Assembly: GCA_003254905.1 (NCBI GenBank)
Contig: QANU01045572.1
Span: forward strand, 63,741-127,740
DNA length: 64,000 bases
Source of the DNA: Nissolia schottii
Taxonomy: Eukaryota > Streptophyta > Magnoliopsida > Fabales > Fabaceae
Reading direction: 5' to 3'
Shown: positions 56,918 to 64,000 of the stretch, one piece after another
How the letters are laid out: every line of letters starts with the position of its first letter
How positions within the stretch are numbered: the stretch's first letter is position 1
Program-made: the position numbers and the translations under genes
The notes under the pieces: model-generated
What the model was told of the DNA's origin: nothing
Databases searched by the model: none
The model's input: only the letters and a program-made list of their open reading frames with translations

Positions 56918-59132
56918 ATGGAAGGGGAGAGTCGTTTAGATGGAGATATTATTATATCTGAGGCCACAGGATCAGCTGTAGTTCCCGGAACCGTTGGAAA
57001 CGGGGCTGATGAGCAGCATCCAGACTTGAAGAAGAGCGCGGCGGCCCGAGGCGAAACCGCCACCAACGCAGTCCCCTTTTACAAGCTTTTCTCCTTCGCA
57101 GACTCTTTGGATCTTGCGTTGATGTTTGTGGGGACAATCGGCGCTGCTGGGAACGGAATGGCAACGCCCTTGATGACTCTAGTCTTCGGAAACTTAATTG
57201 ATGCATTTGGAGGATCCTCAAGCCACAAAGAAGTGGTCAATGACGTTTCCAAGGTACTACTTCCTTCCTTTCCTACTAATCTTAATTTGTCACAATCACA
57301 AACATGTGTCTAGAGCAAAGCTATTTTCGTCATTTCAACTTGAGGAAATTTCTGGTATCGCGATTTGCTCGCAGCTGGCTCTGAAGTTCGTATACTTGGC
57401 TCTGGGCTCCTTCGCGGGATCATTTCTTCGTAAGTACTTCGGACTTAATAATTGTAACTTCTATTGAGCGAATTCGGCCTATTACGAGTTTATGGTGAGC
57501 AAAGGAAAAAATGTCTACTGTGTGTATGGCAGAGGTGTCTTGCTGGATAGCGGCTGGGGAGAGACAATCGGCGAGAATCAGAAGTTTATACCTCAAAACA
57601 ATTTTGAGGCAAGATGCCGCCTTCTTTGATGTGGAAACTAATACCGGTGAGGTCGTTGGAAGGATGTCTAGTGATACCATGCTAATTCGAGATGCCATGG
57701 GTGAGAAGGTATTAATATGAGAATCATCACCATCATCATTTCTTCCAATTCATCAAAATTCATAATTTAATGCTAAATGTTACTTCGTTGACTTTTTTCT
57801 CCCCCCTTTTCATTTTTTAGGTAGGACAGTTCATACAGTTAGTGACGTCTTTCATTGGAAGCTTTGTGATAGCATTCATCAAGGGATGGCTTCTAACCCT
57901 TGTCTTGCTATCCTCTATTCCACCCATAGTCTTTGCTAGCGCCTTGATGAGCATAGTTATTGCGAAAGTCACGTCCCGTGGACAAGCCGCATATTCCGCA
58001 GCAGCATCTGTGGTGGAAGAGACAATTGGCTCTATTCGAACCGTACGTATATCTACTGAGGAGAAACAATTTTCTGATTGTTGCTTCTTTAACTGAAGAA
58101 TGTGGATGAATAACGAACAAGACTCCGATGCAGGTTGCGTCATTCACCGGTGAGAAGCAAGCTATGGCTAAGTACAATCAATCGTTGACGAAAGCTTACC
58201 GGACTGGCGTGCAACAGGGAGTGGCTTCTGGCATGGGATTCGGTTCGCTTCTTCTTATTGTTTTCTGTACTTACAGTTTGGCCATATGGTATGGCGGGAA
58301 GTTGGTACTGGACAAAGAATATACAGCAGGCAAAATTGTGACCATAATTTTTGCAATATTGACAGGATCCCAGTAAGTTGCCTGCTTATGCTTTTGATCG
58401 TAGCCAAAAAATACATTTTTAGTCCTCTAGCTGTATCTGATTTATCAGTTAATCCTAATCGCTATCAAAACCAAACTGATAAATCAAGTATAACTGGAGG
58501 ACCAAAAATGTATTTATGTCTTCTTTCATTAAAAAAAAAATTATGAATTAACGATTTCCATGACATGAACATAACACTTTTGGTCGTGCCTAATTGTGCT
58601 CTTTAGTTCTCTTGGGCAGGCATCTCCAAGCATGAGTGCCTTTGGCGCAGGACAAGCTGCAGCCTATAAGATGTTTGAGACGATTGACAGGAAACCAAAT
58701 ATTGATGCTTACGACACAACTGGCCAAAAGCTTGATGACATACGCGGTGATATAGAATTGAGAGAGGTTTGGTTTAGCTATCCTGCAAGGCCAGATGAAC
58801 CTATATTCAATGGATTTTCTCTTTCGATACAAAGTGGCACAACTGTAGCTTTGGTAGGGCAAAGTGGGAGTGGAAAATCGACGGTTATTCACTTGATAGA
58901 GAGATTTTATGACCCGCAAGGTGGTGAAGTTCTCATAGATGATATAAACCTCAGAGAGTTTAAATTGAAATGGATTAGGCAGAAGATAGGCCTGGTGAGT
59001 CAGGAGCCATGTCTGTTTACTTGTAGCATCAAAGAAAATATTGCCTATGGTAAAGATGGTGCGACCGACGAAGAAATCAAATATGCAGCAGATCTTGCCA
59101 ATGCCTCTAAGTTTATTGACAAACTTCCCCAG
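56918..59132 (+). CDS. ABCB (P-glycoprotein) ABC transporter, first six exons
   Basis: Exons 56918-57253, 57375-57429, 57533-57708, 57821-58042, 58134-58372 and 58607-59132 join in frame with GT-AG introns to 518 residues; full-length ABCB proteins have about 1250-1300. The N-terminus has [14 protein letters not shown] and then transmembrane domain 1 with the intracellular motifs [19 protein letters not shown] and [23 protein letters not shown]. Nucleotide-binding domain 1 begins in exon 6: Walker [10 protein letters not shown] (about 425-433) and Q-loop GLVSQEP (about 470). The ABC signature, Walker B and second half are absent. The closest relatives I recall are plasma-membrane auxin transporters of the ABCB4/11/21 group. 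No stop or frameshift is seen in these exons. A good donor (CCCAG|GTAATC) leads into an intron full of transposons, so the gene is either continued outside the window or truncated. Confidence 0.9.
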
Positions 59133-59230
59133 GTAATCAAGCTTCTCCATTTTACATTTAGTCATTTACATAGCATTGGCCTTCAATTCTTCGGTGAATC
59201 GAATGTTCTTTTACTCTTGTCAGCATTTTG
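59133..59230 (+). other. Start of ABCB intron 6
   Basis: Follows donor GTAATC. AT-rich. The reading frame that continues from exon 6 to 59243 is intron read-through. Confidence 0.7.
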
Positions 59231-59662
59231 TGTCACGGCCTGACTCAGTACGTAACTGCATGTAGGGCTACTGCCCCTACGGAAGCTCTGTCGTGGTCAT
59301 ACTAATGCTTATACATGCTAAAAACAATTGATTTTATAAAAATAACTGGTTTCATACATGAACTTAAAAATAATATATGAGTTACATGTTTTGAAAATAA
59401 TATACTGAAAAAATAATGAAATACATAATAACTAAATGAGGGGATCCTGCCCAAGTAATCTAGAGCATATCTACTGACATAACCCTGGTAGACCCCATTG
59501 CGAAGTGGAGCTTACATTGACGCTGGACCTTGCTGGACGAGGGGGACATTCTCACTTTCTTCTACTGCATCTGAAAATATCATTGACAGAGGGGTGAGTT
59601 TGTCATCTCAGTGGTGGGTACCTCGATACTACACAAATAACGTATACTTCACATAAAACAAG

Positions 59663-59693
<31 letters not shown>

Positions 59694-60007
59694 TCTAACT
59701 GAATGATAAATAAACATATAATAAACTGTACATAAATCTAAATAACTGCTGAAGAATAAATCTGATCTGTCTGTAGCGTGTGCCCGCCTCCAGCGGAGGG
59801 GCGCGAGGAGAAATGCCTCTCGATCCTCAAATCAAGGGAACCTTAGCTCGACCTTGCTTCGCCAAGATAAATCTACTCGGTTTCGGTACACTGAACCCGG
59901 ATATTGTGAGGGTGCGTATACCCTTAGGCTATCTGATATTGAGTCTGATTTACGAGGATGGTGACCCATACTGAACTAAGTCATCTACCCTATGGCATAT
60001 TGTTTAT
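59231..60007 (-). mobile_element. LTR-like fragment in ABCB intron 6
   Basis: Begins TGTCACGGCCTGACTCAG and includes an (AT)n run at 59666-59690 and phrases such as GGTGAGTTTGTCATCTCAG. It looks like the end of a Ty3-type LTR. The opposite end is not found because a CACTA end begins at 60008. Confidence 0.45.
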
Positions 60008-60400
60008 GACACTACAAGAAAATTGGGTATTACCGGCGGATTTTCCGTCGGTAAAATTCGTTTTTATCGTCGGTTTCGCGTTTTTCCGACGGACTTACCG
60101 TCGGACACGGGCCGACGGTAAAGTGGTCGATGGAAACCAATTTACCGTCGGTTAGAACCAACCGACGGTAATTTCCGGCGGATAAAACAGACTGTAATTG
60201 GTTTACCGTATAGCATCCATTGGTCGTATTACCGTCGGAAAAAACAGCCGGTAATAATAATAATATTTTATTCTAAAATTACCGTCGGAAGTTGTCGACG
60301 CAAAATTTCAAGTATACCGTCGGCTATAACAAACGGTAAATGTAATAATATTTTATTCATTAGTTTACGTCGGAACAGTTTCCGACGGAATAGTTTATTT
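60008..60400 (+). mobile_element. CACTA (En/Spm-type) transposon end with subterminal repeats
   Basis: The sequence CACTACAAGAAAATTGGG at about 60010 is a typical plant CACTA terminal inverted repeat. It is followed by at least ten copies, in both orientations, of TTACCGTCGG/CCGACGGTAA in 380 bp, the expected transposase-binding region. No partner end or transposase is in the window. One N lies at 60406. Confidence 0.75.
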
Positions 60401-60751
60401 TTCGANAATAATATAAATGTTGTAAACATGACTGACTCAATTAATGGACCACTAACGTGGAACCGTCGATACGTCGAGACCTCCACTCACTTGGAATATC
60501 TTGGAACTGAGGAGCACTGGCACTGGAAGCTCCAAGCGGTGTAGCGTTGGCACCTGGAAAGGCCAACAAAACCCACACCATAAGAAACCCATAAGGAAAC
60601 ATAACAATAGGCTTTGTGGTAGCGGTCTGGCATCGTTACGGCGATCCGGCATCACCATGACCGTTGTGGACCACCATAGGGCCACTACTACCAAAGTAGC
60701 AGCGTCAGGGGTTATTATTCTAGGCCATCCTTAAAATAATTGACTACCTAC
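60401..60751. other. Unassigned sequence between the CACTA end and copy F
   Basis: No supported feature. Frames at 60452-60734 overlap on both strands and match nothing I know. It may be the interior of the CACTA element. Confidence 0.35.
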
Positions 60752-61861
60752 TGTAACATCCCACTTTTTCCTTAAAGGGAATTTTGCGTAATAAATAAAT
60801 ATACGCCAATTATTGAGACTGGATAATTTAATTAAAAATTTTATTTTTCTAAAATACCAGTCAAAATAATGGTTTTATGATCTTGCTGAGTTTCGCGAGA
60901 TCCAGACGATTTTCGGTCATCGTTGGAATTTAAGCAAGTATCAAAGGTGCCCATAAAATACATTCTTATAAGAGGTAAAAAATTACGAGTACCTAAGATT
61001 AACTTAAATTCCTCATTTTAAGTGTTTATTTGGTGTGTATTTATGTTAAGATAATTGTTATATCGTTCGCTATTTTTTTCGTACGCTCAATCACGCGCGT
61101 AACCGGACAGTTAACGAACAAATACGACAAAAAACGTAACCATTTTTGCGTGAAATTTCCCCAATTAGCCATGAAAAAGTCATAAACTATACCCCCCCAT
61201 CACCAACCCTCTTACACACCCCATACTCCCCCATACCTCCAACCATACTTTCCACTATGCTACACTATTCTACTATTCACCTTTTCTTTTATTTATTTCA
61301 TTCATTTCTCCAAAAATTCCTCCCATAACCGTGAGCCACCAGCTGCTTCTTTCATTTATTTTCTTCCCCAAATCATTTTCTCCACAATTTTCCTTCTTTA
61401 CCCGAGCCCTCTCTCAGCCTCACACACTCACATTTTCATCTTCTCCTTCTCCTAATTTTCTCCCCAAAGAAGGCCAAGAGCAAGCCCAAGGAACCACACA
61501 ACACCCAAGCCATCATCCTCAAGTTTCCATCTCCACGAAAGGAAATCAAGCTTGGACTCTCAAGCTAACTTGGAGCATCTTCCCTCAACTCTCTTCACAT
61601 ACCTCAAAGGCTTTTTAGAAAGTGGGTAATCCTAGACTTACTGTTTATGTGATTTAGTATGTTGTTATATGAATATTTATATATGTTATGCCATGTGGAA
61701 ATAGGTTTATTATGATGTATGAGGGTGTTGGTGTGTTTTGGTGTTACAAAAAGGAAAAATATATATGTTTTATGCTCTGAAACTGTGGGAAGCCGAGGGA
61801 GTTTATGGAGAGAAGTTTAAAGAAAAAAGTGAAAAACGACGCTGAGAATGAGTTAAACGCA

Positions 61862-62077
61862 AGTCATTCGAATGACTAATTATTTGTCAATCGAATGACG
61901 ATGAATTTTACTCATTCGGGAGCCAGACAGCCAAGTCATTCGAATGACCAGGGCTAGTCATTCGAATGACTCAGCAAATTTTACGAAAAGAGAGCAAAAA
62001 TTACGTGTCATTCGAATGACTCATTCTGATGACTAAGATGGTCATTGTGATGACTCTGATGGTCATTCTGATGACCA
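61862..62077 (+). repeat. Cluster of GTCATTCGAATGAC palindromes
   Basis: Perfect 14 bp palindromes at 61863-61876, 61935-61948, 61957-61970 and 62007-62020, with variants between and after (GTCAATCGAATGAC, GTCATTGTGATGAC, GTCATTCTGATGAC). Copy H has the same at 33314-33424, including the identical spacer CCAGGGC. Confidence 0.8.
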
Positions 62078-62638
62078 AACGAAAAAAAAAACCCAGCTTT
62101 CTCCCACACATTCCACAAGCACCAAAACCCTTGTACATCATATACACCGATGAAACTGATTAGAAATTTCATATGCTTGGGAATACTCACGCATGTGTAT
62201 TATGTATATCCTTGATATATGATAATGTAAATGCATGAATAGTATTTGCTCCTTTATTGATGAGTATACAATGGAGGGGATTAGTAGTCATTAGAGTTTT
62301 AGAATGACCAAGAGATAACGAGAACGAGGACGTAGATATGTTAATAGGGAACCCCCTCTCTTGGTATGTCCGAAGGACAAGCTCTTGCACATCCCTTTAG
62401 GAGGATTAGGTTACGATAGCCGCAGGCCTATGCCTGAACATATGACTATTGTCATAGACAAAGAAAAGACAAAGACATAAAGAAAGGATCAAGACACGTG
62501 AGAAGGGTTACAGAGGTTAAAGAATGAAAAGTGAAGTTAAGAAAGAAAGGAAAAGAGAAAGTAGAGATAGTACGAGATTTCCCAAAAGGAAAGATGGAGG
62601 TGTGTTACCTCAAGGAACATAATGTAAGGAGGGTTATG

Positions 62639-63089
62639 CATCGCGGGTGGACGTCAGTCCTAGGGTACGAACTACATCACGTGTGGACAAAGGTCCTAGG
62701 GTGTACAAGCATCGCGTGTGGACGGTCCTAGGATGTATACAACCCCAAGCAAGGACGCTAGTCCTAGGGTGTAGATGGCATCGCGTGTGGACGCCGGTCC
62801 TAGGGTGCATAACGCATCACGGGTGGACGGTCCTAGGGTGCATAATACATCGCGTGTGGACGATCCTAGGTTGTACGATTCATCGCGTGTGGGCATCAGT
62901 CCTAGGGTGCACAATGCATTGCGTTTGGACGGTACTAAGGTGCAAAATACATCGAGTGTGGACGACCCTTGGGTGTACAATACATCGCGTGTGGACAAAG
63001 GTCCTAGGGTGTATTGTACATCACGTGTGGGTGACGATCTCAGAATATACGGTACATTGCGTGTGGACTACGGTTCTAGAGTGTACAAG
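62639..63089 (+). repeat. 13-unit minisatellite in copy F
   Basis: Units of mostly 33 or 36 bp beginning CATCGCGTGTGGAC and continuing (3 extra bases) GGTCCTAGGGTG plus 8-9 variable bases. Because most units are multiples of three, three overlapping frames stay open (62647-63105, 62775-63182 and minus 62696-62998); they are repeat artefacts unless expression is shown. Confidence 0.9.
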
Positions 63090-64000
63090 AAAAAAATACA
63101 AGTAACCAGAACCAGAAAAAACAGTCCAATGAATAGTATAAGAAAGAGAGACAAGCAAACAAAACCAGAAAGGAAAGTATGATAAATAGTACAAGAAAAA
63201 CCCATGAATTGTCCATGCATAATATATGTGCTGAATGTGATGTTGTGTCTAGATGTCGCGGCACATCAAGTGAAAGAGTATCACGAGATGGCCTGCTAGT
63301 GCAAGTACATGGGTAAGTGAAACAGTATCATGATACCCTGACGAATAGGAATAGGAAGCCAACCAACTTATACATAGATAAAGGAAAGACTAGAACTCCT
63401 CGATCACCAAGTAATCTAGATAAAGCTGCTCAAGACTAGAACGGATAATAACAAGTAGGAATGTAGTATAACAATGTCACCTAGAGACCCCCTGAGCGGC
63501 AGAATCATAATTCAGTAAAGAAACGAGTAGTAAATCCCCAAGGGTTTCCACTGGGAACACGACGTTCTCATCCCCCACTCCTTTATTATTCCAAGCGGGT
63601 GCGACGAGTACACCAGAGAGGAATAGGCATCAACAGATGAGCAGAGACCTTGGCGTTGGGAAGTTCCAGGGAAGCAGCAGGACTACTGCTGGACCTACGC
63701 ACCAGGACTCCTAGGTGTACTGTGTTTTGCATGTTGTATTAGCTCAATGGATTAGTTATGCCATTAGCTCGTAGGTGCAATAATTGTAATATGTAATTAT
63801 AAACAAAAGGTGAATCTGTTTTTGGACCAGTATGGATGGAATTACACTATGCTTTCTCTATATTTACGGTGTGCATTTATTTGGTATGTCGCTAAACGTC
63901 TAAGTCTTGTAGACTCTACCGCTTGCTTATATATGTATGCTTTCGTGAATGCGTACAGCTCATATTTTATAAAGTAAGAAAAAGTTTTAAACCGGTCCAT

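Larger units (their letters stand above)
60752..64000 (+). mobile_element. Family T LTR-like element, copy F (runs off the window)
   Basis: Starts TGTAACATCCCACTTTTTCC. Landmarks in order: GAAAGTGGGTAATCC (61618), a palindrome cluster (61862-62077), a tandem array (62639-63089), the stem pair (63426-63434 with 63491-63499), hairpin (63552-63570) and a dead micro-ORF (ATG replaced by ATT at 63586). The last bases resemble 7055-7080 of copy A, so about 125-200 bp are missing beyond the window. It sits in the ABCB intron, same strand as the gene. Confidence 0.75.

Noticed and set aside
58590-59165. 191-codon minus-strand frame
   Set aside because: Antisense to ABCB exon 6; the sense strand has splice sites, Walker A and Q-loop.
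62639-63089. CRISPR-like direct repeats
   Set aside because: Units are contiguous and degenerate with no unique spacers, and the genome is a plant nuclear one.
62647-63182. Three overlapping ORFs of 100-152 codons
   Set aside because: They arise from the 33/36 bp minisatellite.

Overview
The window is gene-poor nuclear DNA from a flowering plant, probably a eudicot. The evidence is several plant-type LTR retrotransposons (Athila-like, primed by tRNA-Asp), a CACTA transposon end, an integrated plant pararetrovirus and one intron-containing ABCB (P-glycoprotein) transporter gene. I see no rRNA or tRNA gene, CRISPR array or bacterial feature. Genus and species cannot be read from the sequence.

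Layout. 1-902 is a reversed fragment of pararetroviral movement-protein coding sequence. 1441-29051 is a forward, badly decayed pararetrovirus copy (capsid, protease, reverse transcriptase, RNase H, C-terminal region) bounded by a ~384 bp direct repeat that carries the viral promoter (TATA) and poly(A) signal. It is split twice. At 2835-7204 sits an LTR-like element (family T, 5 bp target duplication CTAAT), itself split by an Athila-type solo LTR (3784-5337, duplication AGGTG). At 8440-25281 an unclassified element is split by a 14.2 kb Athila-like retrotransposon (10695-24876, minus strand) with two 1601 bp LTRs, gag-pol, and a spliced late ORF. A 42 bp N gap at 9985-10026 is flanked by two near-identical 483 bp copies and looks like an assembly fault.

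29071-37057 is a cluster of family T copies: B forward, C reversed and nested inside H. 37058-41741 is mostly AT-rich DNA with old transposon remnants. 41742-55373 is a second Athila-like element (duplication ATAAA) that keeps gag but lacks pol and has been invaded by two more family T copies (D 42893-46535, E 48413-51476). 56918-59132 holds the first six exons of an ABCB transporter. Its sixth intron contains LTR-like DNA, a CACTA end and another family T copy (F, 60752 to the window end). The rest of the gene is not in the window.

The most interesting material is in family T, which looks like ordinary non-coding solo LTRs of 2.7-4.4 kb. Six dispersed copies share, in the same order, a long-range stem (CTGCTCAGG ... 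CCTGAGCRG), a small hairpin (TGAGAAC / GTTCTCA with a 5 nt loop) whose differences between copies mostly keep pairing as G-U wobbles, and then a short acidic ORF whose peptide is recognisably conserved in three copies. Just upstream of this module most copies carry a tandem array, but of unrelated sequence in each copy. A second theme is short palindromes in clusters: TCGCT(G/C)AGCGA upstream of the TATA boxes of all Athila-type LTRs and again upstream of the late ORF, and GTCATTCGAATGAC in family T.
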